Assembly: GCA_012719355.1 (NCBI GenBank)
Contig: JAAYAM010000034.1
Location: 1-56,552 of the forward strand
DNA from: Acidobacteriota bacterium
GTDB lineage: Bacteria; Acidobacteriota; UBA6911
Length of the DNA stretch: 56,552 nucleotides
Reading direction: 5' to 3'
Below are positions 43,808 through 52,991 of this stretch, in pieces (the stretch's first letter is position 1; each line of letters begins with the position of its first letter). The notes beneath the pieces were generated by a model. It did not search any database, had not been told where the DNA came from, and was given only the letters and a program-made list of their open reading frames with translations. A program made the translations under genes and the position numbers.

Positions 43808-44616
43808 GCGAACCGCCGGTGGAAGAAGAATTCCGGGAATTCATGCCCGAACCCGTGCAGCGGCGCAGGCGCCTGAGCCGAAGCGTGTTCGTCCTGCCGA
43901 GCATCTTCACTGTCGGAAACATCTTCTGCGGCTACTATGCAATACTGCTGACGATGTACGGCGGCTTCGACGCGGCGGCCAAGGCCATCGGGATCGCCAT
44001 CGTTCTCGATATGCTCGACGGGCGCATTGCACGGCTGACGAATTCCACGAGCGGATTCGGGCTGCAGCTCGATTCGCTGGCTGACGTGATCTCATTCGGA
44101 ATCGCCCCCTCCATTCTGGCGCTGGTCTGGGGACTCGGCGCTTCGGGCGTGGATCAGCGGCTGGCGTGGATTGCGGCATTCACATTCACGATCTGCGGAG
44201 CGATGCGGCTGGCCCGATTCAATGTCCAGGCCGGCAATCTGAAATATTTTGTCGGGCTGCCGATTCCTGCAGGAGGAGGCGCGATTGCCGCGGTAGTCCA
44301 CTTCTTCCCCGAACAGGTCAGGAGCCTGGCGGGCGGGCATCTGGTGGTTGCCGGGGTCTTTATCCTCGGGCTCCTGATGGTAAGCACAATCCGCTACAGC
44401 AGCCTGAAACAGCTCACGCTTGGGAAGAAATCGCACCTGACGGTGCTGGTGATCGCGTTGCTGGTGGCGTTGATCTTCTTTTTGTCCAAGTACGTACTCC
44501 TGGCGATCGCAGGGCTGTACGTTCTCTCAGGTCCGGCGTCCCGGATATATGCGTTTGTACGCCGCCGCAAGCCGGGCGAAGAGATGGCTCTGGCCGATTC
44601 GGCGCAACATCACTGA
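43804..44616 (+). CDS. pssA: CDP-diacylglycerol-serine O-phosphatidyltransferase
   Basis: A 270-residue membrane CDP-alcohol phosphatidyltransferase. The signature lies in DMLDGRIARLTNSTSGFGLQ followed by LDSLADVISFG, giving DGxxAR and GxxxDxxxD. The FVLPSIFTVGNIFCGYYAI helix is typical of PssA. The pairing with psd supports serine as the alcohol. Because an inositol-phosphate synthase lies at 48.5 kb, an inositol-using relative was considered, but neighbouring psd argues for PssA. Confidence 0.9.
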   Translation: MSEPPVEEEFREFMPEPVQRRRRLSRSVFVLPSIFTVGNIFCGYYAILLTMYGGFDAAAKAIGIAIVLDMLDGRIARLTNSTSGFGLQLDSLADVISFGIAPSILALVWGLGASGVDQRLAWIAAFTFTICGAMRLARFNVQAGNLKYFVGLPIPAGGGAIAAVVHFFPEQVRSLAGGHLVVAGVFILGLLMVSTIRYSSLKQLTLGKKSHLTVLVIALLVALIFFLSKYVLLAIAGLYVLSGPASRIYAFVRRRKPGEEMALADSAQHH

Positions 44617-44618
44617 CC

Positions 44619-45371
44619 ATGCCTGTCTACGAGGCCGAAGCTATCGTTCTCCGTCAGTACTCCCTTTTCGATTCAGACCGCATCGTCGTCTTCCTTACAA
44701 ATGAATTTGGGAAAGTGCGGGCGGTTGCACGGGGAGTCAAGCGCCCCAAGAGCAGGATGGGTGGATGCCTCGAGCCGCTCAATCATATAAAGCTCGAGTT
44801 TTATGCGCGGGAGGGAAGGGAACTCGGCCAGATCCGGCAGGCGGAACTTATACATTCCTATCTCGGGAAACAGACATCACTCAGCCAGATCTGTGCGTTC
44901 AACTACTTTGCCGAAATAGCAAACGAAATCGTTCAGGACAATCAGCCGAACCACAGATTGTTCCGGCTGTTTCTGGCATCCCTGAAGGCAGGGGAAGGCA
45001 AGGGCGCGAGCGAAGAGCTTATACGATATTTCGAAATCTGGAGCCTCAGACTCAATGGGCTTTTCCCCGATTATGGCTATTGCTCGAACTGCGGTAAGTG
45101 TGTTAAAGATGAAGGGTTTTTCGCCTGGTTCGAATCCTGCCAGGCGCGGTGCAGCCTGTGCTCAAAGGGAAGGGGGCTCCGGATCGGCGCCGCCGCGTCT
45201 TCCGCTTTGGCTGCAATGATGCGGCTTTCTCCGGATGAGTTCATGAACAGCCCGCTCGACCGGGCTGCCGCTGCTGAAATTGAACGTTTGTCCCAGAGGC
45301 TTCTGAGTTTCCACTTGGAGAAACAACTCAAATCCTACCGGGTTTTGCAGGAAATGGTCAACAATCAGTAA
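44619..45371 (+). CDS. recO: DNA repair protein RecO
   Basis: A 250-residue recombination mediator that loads RecA with RecR. The N-terminal OB fold starts [20 protein letters not shown] and has [20 protein letters not shown] zinc finger is formed by YCSNCGKC and [11 protein letters not shown]. The start is ATG 44619, three bases after pssA; the upstream open frame through pssA is rejected. The stop shares bases with the glyQ start. Confidence 0.92.
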   Translation: MPVYEAEAIVLRQYSLFDSDRIVVFLTNEFGKVRAVARGVKRPKSRMGGCLEPLNHIKLEFYAREGRELGQIRQAELIHSYLGKQTSLSQICAFNYFAEIANEIVQDNQPNHRLFRLFLASLKAGEGKGASEELIRYFEIWSLRLNGLFPDYGYCSNCGKCVKDEGFFAWFESCQARCSLCSKGRGLRIGAAASSALAAMMRLSPDEFMNSPLDRAAAAEIERLSQRLLSFHLEKQLKSYRVLQEMVNNQ

Positions 45372-46258
45372 TGAAACCGAAAAATATCCAGCAGGTCATT
45401 TTGGCGCTTGAGCAGTTCTGGGACCGTCAGGGCTGCGTGTTGCAGCAACCATACGATGTCGAGGTCGGGGCGGGAACGATGGCGCCCGAGACCTTTCTGC
45501 GGGTGCTTGGGCCCGAGCCGTATCGTGTGGCCTACGTGATGCCTTCCCGTCGCCCGACCGACGGACGGTACGGTGACAATCCAAACCGCGTGCAGAAACA
45601 CCACCAGTACCAGGTGATACTGAAGCCGGCTCCACGAGATGTCCAGGATCTCTATCTGCGCAGCCTGACTGCGCTCGGCATCAATCTGCGTGAGCACGAT
45701 CTGCGCTTCGAGGAAGACAACTGGGAGTCTCCGACTCTCGGGGCCTGGGGCATAGGATGGCAGGTTCTGCTTGACGGCCTGGAGATAACCCAGTTCACCT
45801 ATTTCCAGCAGGCCGGAGGGCTGGATCTCGATCCGATAAGCGCGGAAATCACCTATGGCCTGGAGCGGATCGGGACCTTCATCGCGCAGGTCGACAGCAT
45901 CTATGACCTGCGCTGGTCGGATGAGGTCAGTTACCGGGATATTCGGCACCGCGAAGAGGTGGAGTTTTCAGAATATAATTTCGAGGCAGCAAATACGGAC
46001 ATGCTTTTCCAGCTGTTCTCTCTTTACGAAGATGAAAGCAGGCGTCTCCTGGAACGGGGCCTGGTCCTGCCTGCCTATGATTACTGCCTCAAGTGCTCGC
46101 ACACTTTCAACCTGCTCGATTCGCGCGGGGCCATCAGTGTGACTGAGCGAGTCGGAATTATTGCACGCGTAAGACAGCTTGCCTGCGAAGTCGCCCGGCG
46201 CTACCTGGAGAGCCGTGAGAAGCAGGGATTCCCTCTGCTGCAGGCACAGACAGCATAG
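45371..46258 (+). CDS. glyQ: Glycyl-tRNA synthetase alpha chain
   Basis: A 295-residue catalytic subunit of the two-chain class IIc enzyme. Near the start [20 protein letters not shown] is diagnostic, as are [19 protein letters not shown] and [19 protein letters not shown]. The ATG overlaps the recO stop. glyS follows after 15 bases; both chains are needed for an active tetramer. Confidence 0.96.
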   Translation: MKPKNIQQVILALEQFWDRQGCVLQQPYDVEVGAGTMAPETFLRVLGPEPYRVAYVMPSRRPTDGRYGDNPNRVQKHHQYQVILKPAPRDVQDLYLRSLTALGINLREHDLRFEEDNWESPTLGAWGIGWQVLLDGLEITQFTYFQQAGGLDLDPISAEITYGLERIGTFIAQVDSIYDLRWSDEVSYRDIRHREEVEFSEYNFEAANTDMLFQLFSLYEDESRRLLERGLVLPAYDYCLKCSHTFNLLDSRGAISVTERVGIIARVRQLACEVARRYLESREKQGFPLLQAQTA

Positions 46259-46273
46259 CCGGAGCCTTGAACA

Positions 46274-48358
46274 GTGGATATGAAGACAGGAGAACTCGTC
46301 GTCGAGTTGGGTGTGGAGGAGATACCGTCCTCAATGATTGAGGACGCAACCAGCCAGTTTGCAGGCAATCTCTCACGATTACTTAACGAACAGCACCTTT
46401 CTACAGGAGAGATCACGAAATGGTGGACGCCGCGTCGCATCATCGTGGGAATCTCCGATATCCCGGTGCGGCAGGATGATCGTCGTGAGACCGTCATGGG
46501 TCCGCCCAGGAGAGTCGCCTACGACGCTGCAGGAGCGCCGACCCGGGCGGCGACGGCCTTCGCCGAAAAGGCGGGCGTATTGATGTCTCGGATTAAGATC
46601 ATCCAGACTCAGAAAGGGGAATACCTTGCGGTTGACCGGGTTCTGCGGGGCGACAAGACCCTGAAGATTCTGCAGACCCTCATCCCTTCAGCCATCGCCG
46701 GCATCCAGTTTCCGAAAACGATGCACTGGACGGCAGACCATTTCCGTTTTGCCAGGCCGCTGCGCTGGATCGTGGCGCTGTTTGCGGGCAGGACGGTCCG
46801 GTTCACCATCGCTGACGTGAAATCGTCGAATGTCACAACGGGACACCGCTTCCTCGGCAAATCCAGGATTGCAGTCGATTCGCTGGCCTCACTGCAGGAG
46901 AAGCTGCGTGAGAATTCGGTCGTGGTCGATCCGGCCGAAAGGCGCGAGATCATCATGTCTGGACTCGGAATGGAGGCGCAGGCCTGTGGCGGCACGCTTT
47001 TGGAAGACCCCGATCTGCTGCAGACTGTGGTAAACCTCAATGAGGCGCCTTCCGTGATCCGCGGTGCGTTTGAAGAGCGGTTTCTGTCGCTGCCGAAGGA
47101 GATCCTGATCACCGTCATGCGTGAGCACCAGAAGTATTTTTCGGTGCTCGGAAGTTCAGGGGAACTCCTGCCCGCATTTCTTGCGGTCGTCAATCTGCAA
47201 CGCGACCCCGGCCACATTATCAGGACCGGACACGAGCGTGTGCTGCGCGCCAGGCTTGCCGACGCGTCGTTCTTCTGGGAGACCGACCGGAAGATACCGC
47301 TGGGCGACCGCGAACCTGCACTGAAAAACGTTCTGTTCCAGGAAAATCTCGGATCCTACCACGAGAAGACCCGGCGTATTCTCGCGCTCCTGCCCGAGGT
47401 GACTCGGGCTCTCGGCCGTCAGGATCTTCTGCCGGACCTCGAAACCGCCGCACACCTGTTCAAGTGCGATCTGATCACAGAGATGGTGAAGGAATTCACC
47501 GACCTGCAGGGGGTGGTGGGAGGTTTATACGCCAGAGCCGAAGGATATGCGCCGCCGGTCTGGCGGGCCGTCTACGAACAGTATTACCCGAAGAGCACGA
47601 CTTCGCCGTCTCCGGAATCGGAGACGGGCGCCATCCTTGCCCTGGTCGACCGGCTCGATACTGTCTGCGGCTGTTTCAGCGTGGGGCTGATTCCGTCCGG
47701 TTCGGGAGATCCGTTTGCTGTTCGACGGCAGGCGAACGGCATACTGAAGATCATTATTGATCACCGCCTGAGCCTTTCGCTCGATCATCTGATAGAGAAG
47801 AGCCTCTCGGGCTACGGCAGAATGGACGGAAGCCTTGCTGCTGAACTCAGGGGATTTTTCGAGGGAAGGTTACGGTTTCTGTTCGAGGAAATGGGGTACG
47901 GGTACGACTCTGTCAATGCCGTTTTGGCTGCCGGATTCGACAATCCGCTCGATGCGTTTGAAAGGCTCCGAGCTCTTGAGGATCTGCGCCAGGAATCTGA
48001 TTTTTTTGCGCTCGCTTCGAATTTCAAACGGATCGTCAACATTCTTTCACAGGCCGGGGAAGTGATCGGTACGCTCGACGAATCCACGCTGAAGGATCCC
48101 GCTGAAGTGGAGTTGTGGCGGACCCATTCAAGGATTGAACCCGAGGTGAACGCCGCAAGCGAGAAACACGATTATGGTGCGGCGCTGCGTGCGCTCGCTT
48201 CAATGCGCGGCGTGGTCGACGAGTTCTTTCGGCAGGTGATGGTAATGGACGAGAACCTTTCGGTGCGGCGTAATCGCATCTCGTTGCTGTCCATAGTGTC
48301 ACAGCCCTTCAAAAGGATAGCGGATATCTCCAGGATTGTGATAGAAAAGGGATCCTGA
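46274..48358 (+). CDS. glyS: Glycyl-tRNA synthetase beta chain
   Basis: A 694-residue tRNA-binding subunit. Marks are GELVVELGVEEIPSSMIEDA at the start, FPKTMHWTADHFRFARPLRW, and LVDRLDTVCGCFSVGLIPSG further on, with a C-terminal anticodon-binding-like region ending NRISLLSIVSQPFKRIADIS. Start is GTG at 46274 (ATG two codons inside is possible); the GGAG at 46261 fits GTG better. It ends the psd-to-glyS run, followed by a hairpin and then ino1. Confidence 0.95.
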   Translation: MDMKTGELVVELGVEEIPSSMIEDATSQFAGNLSRLLNEQHLSTGEITKWWTPRRIIVGISDIPVRQDDRRETVMGPPRRVAYDAAGAPTRAATAFAEKAGVLMSRIKIIQTQKGEYLAVDRVLRGDKTLKILQTLIPSAIAGIQFPKTMHWTADHFRFARPLRWIVALFAGRTVRFTIADVKSSNVTTGHRFLGKSRIAVDSLASLQEKLRENSVVVDPAERREIIMSGLGMEAQACGGTLLEDPDLLQTVVNLNEAPSVIRGAFEERFLSLPKEILITVMREHQKYFSVLGSSGELLPAFLAVVNLQRDPGHIIRTGHERVLRARLADASFFWETDRKIPLGDREPALKNVLFQENLGSYHEKTRRILALLPEVTRALGRQDLLPDLETAAHLFKCDLITEMVKEFTDLQGVVGGLYARAEGYAPPVWRAVYEQYYPKSTTSPSPESETGAILALVDRLDTVCGCFSVGLIPSGSGDPFAVRRQANGILKIIIDHRLSLSLDHLIEKSLSGYGRMDGSLAAELRGFFEGRLRFLFEEMGYGYDSVNAVLAAGFDNPLDAFERLRALEDLRQESDFFALASNFKRIVNILSQAGEVIGTLDESTLKDPAEVELWRTHSRIEPEVNAASEKHDYGAALRALASMRGVVDEFFRQVMVMDENLSVRRNRISLLSIVSQPFKRIADISRIVIEKGS

Positions 48359-48367
48359 CGGTACGTC

Positions 48368-48417
48368 TTTGGAGTTGTTGCAGCTCTTCCCGTAAGAAGG
48401 GCTCCAACAATCCCAAA
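48368..48417 (+). other. Long imperfect hairpin between glyS and ino1
   Basis: TTTGG, TTGTTG and CTCTTC pair in turn with GAAGGG, CAACAA and CCAAA, with small internal mismatches. No T-run follows. The decamer GTTGTTGCAG in its 5' arm recurs just after it near 48419-48427. Confidence 0.55.
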
Positions 48418-48493
48418 AGTTGTTGCAGTTTCGCGGGCAGATTCACACTAAATCGGATGATGCAGCTGCGTCATCCCTCTTGAGGAATTGAAC

Positions 48494-49810
48494 ATGATCT
48501 CCAAAGGAATGAAGATTTCGCCTTCGAACGGGAAACTGGGAGTCGTGATTCCCGGCATGGGCGCTATCACCTCGACCTTCATCGCGGGAGTGGAGGCCAT
48601 AAAAAAAGGACTCGCCAAGCCTATAGGTTCGCTGACGCAGATGGGCACCATCCGGCTGGGAAAACGGACAGACAATCGCGTACCCGCGATAAAGGACTTC
48701 GTGCCCCTGGCGAGTCTGGACGACCTTGTGTTCGGCGGATGGGACATATTTTCCGACAACATCTACCAGGCCGGAATCAAGGCGGGAGTTCTCGAACCGA
48801 CGCTTCTGGATAAGATCAGGCCCCAGCTCGAAGCCATCAGTCCCTGGACAGCGGCCTTCGACAGGGCGTACGTGAAAAGGCTGGACGGCACCCATGTGAA
48901 AAAGGCCGCCAACAAGATGGAGCTGGCCGAGCAGATCCAGGACGACATTACGATATTTCAGAAGCGGAACAATCTCACCCGCACCGTCATGGTGTGGTGC
49001 GCGAGCACTGAAATTTTTCTCAAACAGGAAGCCGTACACGCTACGATCGAGAGTTTTGAACAGGGATTGCTGAAGAATGATCCTGCGATAGCTCCGAGCA
49101 TGATATATGCCTATGCGGCAATAAAGGCGGGAATTCCCTACGCGAACGGCGCCCCCAATCTTACGGCGGATATCCCTGCCCTTACCCAGCTTGCAAAGGA
49201 CCGCGGCGTACCGATCTGCGGAAAAGACTTCAAGACGGGCCAGACGATGATGAAGACGATCCTAGCTCCAGGACTCAAGTCACGGCTCATAGGTCTGAAC
49301 GGCTGGTTCTCGACCAACATCCTTGGAAACCGCGACGGTGAAGTGCTGGATGATCCGGATTCATTCAAGACGAAGGAGGAAAGCAAGCTGTCGGTGCTGG
49401 AGCACATTCTGCAACCGCAGGTCTATCCCGATCTCTACTCCAACTACACGCACAAGGTCAGGATCAACTATTATCCACCCCGCGGCGACAATAAGGAGGG
49501 ATGGGACAATATTGACATCTTCGGCTGGCTCGGCTATCCGATGCAGATCAAGGTCGACTTCCTCTGCCGCGACTCCATCCTGGCGGCACCGCTCGTTCTG
49601 GACCTCGTCCTGCTCCTCGATCTTGCCCAGAGATGCGGAATGGCAGGCATCCAGGAGTGGCTGTCGTTCTACTTCAAGAGCCCGATGTGCGCACCGGAAC
49701 TCTATCCGGAGCACGATCTGTTCATCCAGCTGATGAAGCTGAAGAATACGTTGCGCTACTTGAAAGGGGAGGAACTGATCACCCATCTGGGACTGGAGTA
49801 CTACGACTAA
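48494..49810 (+). CDS. ino1: Inositol-3-phosphate synthase
   Basis: A 438-residue NAD-dependent enzyme that cyclises glucose 6-phosphate to inositol 3-phosphate. Marks are KLGVVIPGMGAITSTFIAGV for the NAD fold, VMVWCASTEIFLKQ, GKDFKTGQTMMKTILAPGL with the active Lys, and GLNGWFSTNILGNRDG. The ATG at 48494 follows GAGGA; a TTG two codons earlier is possible. In bacteria the product feeds inositol phospholipids or mycothiol; since bshA points to bacillithiol, a lipid use is more likely. It converges with ppdK over a hairpin. Confidence 0.92.
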   Translation: MISKGMKISPSNGKLGVVIPGMGAITSTFIAGVEAIKKGLAKPIGSLTQMGTIRLGKRTDNRVPAIKDFVPLASLDDLVFGGWDIFSDNIYQAGIKAGVLEPTLLDKIRPQLEAISPWTAAFDRAYVKRLDGTHVKKAANKMELAEQIQDDITIFQKRNNLTRTVMVWCASTEIFLKQEAVHATIESFEQGLLKNDPAIAPSMIYAYAAIKAGIPYANGAPNLTADIPALTQLAKDRGVPICGKDFKTGQTMMKTILAPGLKSRLIGLNGWFSTNILGNRDGEVLDDPDSFKTKEESKLSVLEHILQPQVYPDLYSNYTHKVRINYYPPRGDNKEGWDNIDIFGWLGYPMQIKVDFLCRDSILAAPLVLDLVLLLDLAQRCGMAGIQEWLSFYFKSPMCAPELYPEHDLFIQLMKLKNTLRYLKGEELITHLGLEYYD

Positions 49811-49832
49811 CCCCCCGATTATCTGCAGGCGT

Positions 49833-49866
49833 CCGGATTGAGCGGCAGAAACGCCACTCAATCCGG
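49833..49866. terminator. Two-way terminator hairpin between ino1 and ppdK
   Basis: Perfect 10-base stem CCGGATTGAG / CTCAATCCGG, extended after one mismatch by GGC/GCC, with the loop AGAAAC. It lies in the 177-base gap of two convergent genes. No T-run is present. I see nothing else in the gap. Confidence 0.65.
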
Positions 49867-49987
49867 CGTTGTACGACTATACCTGCAACGAAAACATCTC
49901 ACGCATAGCTGAAGATTTGTGGTCTGTCTGCGGAAGAATGGTCGGACGGCGGAGCCGCTCTATGCCGGCCCCGCCGCCTCGATGAGA

Positions 49988-52762
49988 TCATGCGGTGTGA
50001 GAAATGGTCTGTTGCGAGCCCAGTGCAGCCTGCGCCGCAGCAAGGCGGGCGATAGGAACCCGGTAAGGCGAACAGGAAACGTAGTTCAGCCCCACCATAT
50101 GGCAGAAGTGCACCGAGGAGGGCTCTCCACCGTGCTCCCCGCAGATCCCCACTTTGAGATCCGGCCGGGTCTTTCTTCCTCTCTCGGTTCCGATCTGCAC
50201 CAGCTGACCGACTCCTTCCCGGTCAAGCACCTGGAAAGGATCGTCCTTCAGGATGCCGGTCTGGATGTACATCGGCAGGAATTTACCCGAGTCGTCGCGC
50301 GAAATGCCGAACGTGGTCTGGGTAAGGTCGTTCGTGCCAAATGAAAAGAACTCGGCGACTTCGGCAATACGGTCGGCGGTCAGGGCCGCCCGCGGCAATT
50401 CAATCATAGTCCCGACCAGATATTCAAAATTCTGGCCCGTTTTCTCCATCACTTCTGAAGCGACTCTCCGGACAACCTCCGCTTGAAGCTTCAGTTCCTT
50501 AACATCGGATACAAGCGGGATCATCACCTCGGGAAGTACTTTGACCCCTTTCTTCTGCATGTTTGCGGCTGCTTCGAAAATGGCGCGAGCCTGCATTTCG
50601 GTGATTTCCGGGAACACGACACCGAGCCGGCACCCGCGGTGGCCGAGCATCGGATTCGCCTCATGCAGCGACTGCACTTTATCCCACAGGTTCTTGGCAT
50701 TTACCTTCAGTTTGCGCGCCAGCTTGCGAGTATCTTCCTCACCGTGAGGCAGGAATTCGTGCAGCGGCGGGTCGAGAGTCCTTATCGTGACAGGCAGACC
50801 GTCCATCGCGCGGAAGATGCCTTCGAAGTCCTTGCGCTGCAGGCGCAGGAGCGCGTTGAGTCCCCCTTTGTACAGGCGTTTCGGTTCTTCGAGATTCTTC
50901 TTGAGCTTTTGGCGGGTCTCCTGAAGCTGTTTGCGTCTCTTGGGTCCCCCGCCTCGCTGCAGCTCTGCCTCGACGAGCTGCAGTTCCCGTTCGAGCCGCT
51001 TGTAGTCCAGCGATCCGAGAATCATCTGGCGTACGGAGTCGATTCTGTCACCCGCAAAGAACATGTGTTCGGTCCTGCACAGTCCTATCCCCTGCGCTCC
51101 GAAACTGCGCGCCACCGCAGCGTCCGCCGGAGTGTCCGCGTTGGTCCGGATCTTCAGGGTGCGAATCTTGTCCGCCCATTCCATCAGCTGTCTGAAATCC
51201 TCCCCCAGTTCAGGATCAATCAGCGGCGCCTGGCCGAGAATGACGCGGCCGTTCGTCCCGTCGACCGTAATCCAGTCGCCCCGTCGCACCCGCGTACCGT
51301 TGACCGAAAATTCGTTCTTTGCGTAGTCGACGGCTATGGCGCCGGCGCCTACAACACAGGGCTTGCCCCAACCGCGTGCCACCACGGCTGCATGGCTGGT
51401 CGGACCTCCGGTCGAGGTCAGGATCGCCTGTGCCGCATCCATTCCGCGCACATCCTCCGGAGAGGTCTCGCGCCTTACCAGCACAACCCGCTCTCCCTTT
51501 TCCTTAAGCTGCTCCGCTTCTCCGGGAGTGAACACGACTTTGCCGGAAGCCGCTCCGGGGCTTGCGTTTATTCCCGTGGTCAGGACGTTCACTTTGGCTT
51601 TTGGATCGATCATCTTATGAAGCAGCTGATCGAGATCGTTGGCCGGAACACGCATCAGAGCGGTCTGTTCGTCAATCAGTCCTTCTTTGACCATATCGAC
51701 TGCGATCTTGACGCCGGCCGGCCCTGTCCGCTTTCCGTTCCTTGTCTGCAGCATCCAGAGTTTTCCGCGCTCGACGGTGAATTCAAGGTCCTGCATATCC
51801 CGGTAATGCCTCTCAAGTTTCGCCGCAACCTGCACGAACTGGTCATAGATCTCCGGCATATCCTCCTTCAGTTCGTCGATATGCTTCGGAGTCCGTATTC
51901 CGGCAACAACATCCTCGCCCTGTGCATTGAACAGGTAATCTCCAAACAGCTCCTTCTCGCCGGTAGCAGGGTTGCGTGTAAAGGCCACTCCCGTCCCCGA
52001 ATCTTCACCCATATTGCCGAAGACCATCGTCACCACGTTGACGCCGGTGCCGAGATTATCGGGAATCTTCTCGCGCCGTCGGTAGGCTATGGCACGATCG
52101 CCGTTCCAGGAGCGGAACACCGCCTTGATGGAGGCTTCGAGCTGCTGGAAGGGATCGGTTGGAAATTCAGAACCGGTCTCGCGTTTGATGATACGCTTGA
52201 ATGCCTTGCAGACTTTCGCAAGATCGGCGGCCTTGAGGTCGGTATCGGTTTTGGCTTTCACCGAACGCTTGACCTTCTCCAAAGCTTCTTCGAACAGGTC
52301 GCCGTCGATTCCCAGAACGATCTTGCCGAACATCTGGATGAACCTGCGGTAGGCGTCGTAAGCGAAACGCTGGTTCGAGGTGAGGGCGGCGAGCCCCTGC
52401 ATCGTTTCGTCATTCAGCCCAAGGTTCAATACGGTGTCCATCATGCCCGGCATGGAGAACTTCGCGCCGGATCGCACAGAGACCAGCAGCGGATTGGCCG
52501 CACTTCCGAATTTCTTGCCTGTGGCCGCTTCGACAGTCTCAAGAGCAGTCAGAACCTGGTCCCACATCCCCTCGGGAAACTGCTCTCCAGAATCATAATA
52601 GGCGTTGCACGCCTCGGTCGTAATGGTGAAGCCCGGAGGGACCGGCAGGCCCGCATTCGTCATCTCGGCCAGACCCGCCCCTTTTCCACCGAGCAGATCC
52701 TTCATCCCGCCGTTTCCTTCAGCCGCTCCATTTGCAAATAAATACACGTATTTGTTGGACAT
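49988..52762 (-). CDS. ppdK: Pyruvate, phosphate dikinase
   Basis: A 924-residue enzyme interconverting pyruvate, ATP and phosphate with PEP, AMP and pyrophosphate. The ATP-grasp part begins KDLLGGKGAGLAEMTNAGLP; the phosphorylated His lies in GGPTSHAAVVARGWGKPCVV; the PEP barrel carries TDLTQTTFG and the catalytic Cys in GICGEHGG. The start is ATG 52762 behind GGGAG; an in-frame ATG at 52807 would add 15 residues. Promoter TTGATC-N17-TAAGAT lies at 52820-52848. It suggests PEP-pyruvate cycling for gluconeogenesis or pyrophosphate-linked glycolysis. Confidence 0.95.
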   Translation of the reverse strand: MSNKYVYLFANGAAEGNGGMKDLLGGKGAGLAEMTNAGLPVPPGFTITTEACNAYYDSGEQFPEGMWDQVLTALETVEAATGKKFGSAANPLLVSVRSGAKFSMPGMMDTVLNLGLNDETMQGLAALTSNQRFAYDAYRRFIQMFGKIVLGIDGDLFEEALEKVKRSVKAKTDTDLKAADLAKVCKAFKRIIKRETGSEFPTDPFQQLEASIKAVFRSWNGDRAIAYRRREKIPDNLGTGVNVVTMVFGNMGEDSGTGVAFTRNPATGEKELFGDYLFNAQGEDVVAGIRTPKHIDELKEDMPEIYDQFVQVAAKLERHYRDMQDLEFTVERGKLWMLQTRNGKRTGPAGVKIAVDMVKEGLIDEQTALMRVPANDLDQLLHKMIDPKAKVNVLTTGINASPGAASGKVVFTPGEAEQLKEKGERVVLVRRETSPEDVRGMDAAQAILTSTGGPTSHAAVVARGWGKPCVVGAGAIAVDYAKNEFSVNGTRVRRGDWITVDGTNGRVILGQAPLIDPELGEDFRQLMEWADKIRTLKIRTNADTPADAAVARSFGAQGIGLCRTEHMFFAGDRIDSVRQMILGSLDYKRLERELQLVEAELQRGGGPKRRKQLQETRQKLKKNLEEPKRLYKGGLNALLRLQRKDFEGIFRAMDGLPVTIRTLDPPLHEFLPHGEEDTRKLARKLKVNAKNLWDKVQSLHEANPMLGHRGCRLGVVFPEITEMQARAIFEAAANMQKKGVKVLPEVMIPLVSDVKELKLQAEVVRRVASEVMEKTGQNFEYLVGTMIELPRAALTADRIAEVAEFFSFGTNDLTQTTFGISRDDSGKFLPMYIQTGILKDDPFQVLDREGVGQLVQIGTERGRKTRPDLKVGICGEHGGEPSSVHFCHMVGLNYVSCSPYRVPIARLAAAQAALGSQQTISHTA

Positions 52763-52819
52763 GTTCGTTAGATCTCCCGCATTGAACGTTTTCACGTCTT
52801 TTTTCAAGACGAATCCAAT

Positions 52820-52848
52820 ATCTTACATCAGAATTACCCTGGGATCAA
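52820..52848 (-). promoter_or_regulatory. ppdK: Sigma70-like promoter of ppdK
   Basis: On the minus strand, TTGATC, 17-base spacer, TAAGAT. Transcription would begin near 52813, about 50 bases before the ATG; a small hairpin (CGTCTT / AAGACG) lies in that leader at about 52796-52812. Confidence 0.6.
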
Positions 52849-52890
52849 AGGGAGGTTCTATTGGCAGATTAGTAGTCGGGGAGCAAGCGG

Positions 52891-52948
52891 GCCCGGCTCG
52901 CAACCAACGCCCCGGAGGGAACCGAAAGCGACTGGCGGCGGGCCGGGC
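52891..52948. repeat. GC-rich inverted repeat between lpxD and ppdK
   Basis: GCCCGGC at 52891-52897 pairs with GCCGGGC at 52942-52948 around a 44-base GC-rich interior that can pair further. It lies after the lpxD stop and before the ppdK promoter. It could be a terminator, an RNA element or an intergenic repeat; I do not recognise it. Confidence 0.5.
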
Positions 52949-52991
52949 ACCTGTCGAATAGCCTGGAGTGCTTATCGGCGTTTTCCGGAAA

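Noticed and set aside
50483-52741. A 752-codon open frame on the plus strand opposite ppdK
   Set aside because: It mirrors the minus-strand ppdK codons; the composition (many His, Arg, Leu, no domain) is that of an antisense shadow, while ppdK has all catalytic motifs.
52880-52960. A known riboswitch or SRP/6S RNA in the GC-rich gap
   Set aside because: I compared it by memory with cobalamin, c-di-GMP, SAH and SRP RNA cores and found no match, so it is left as an unnamed element.
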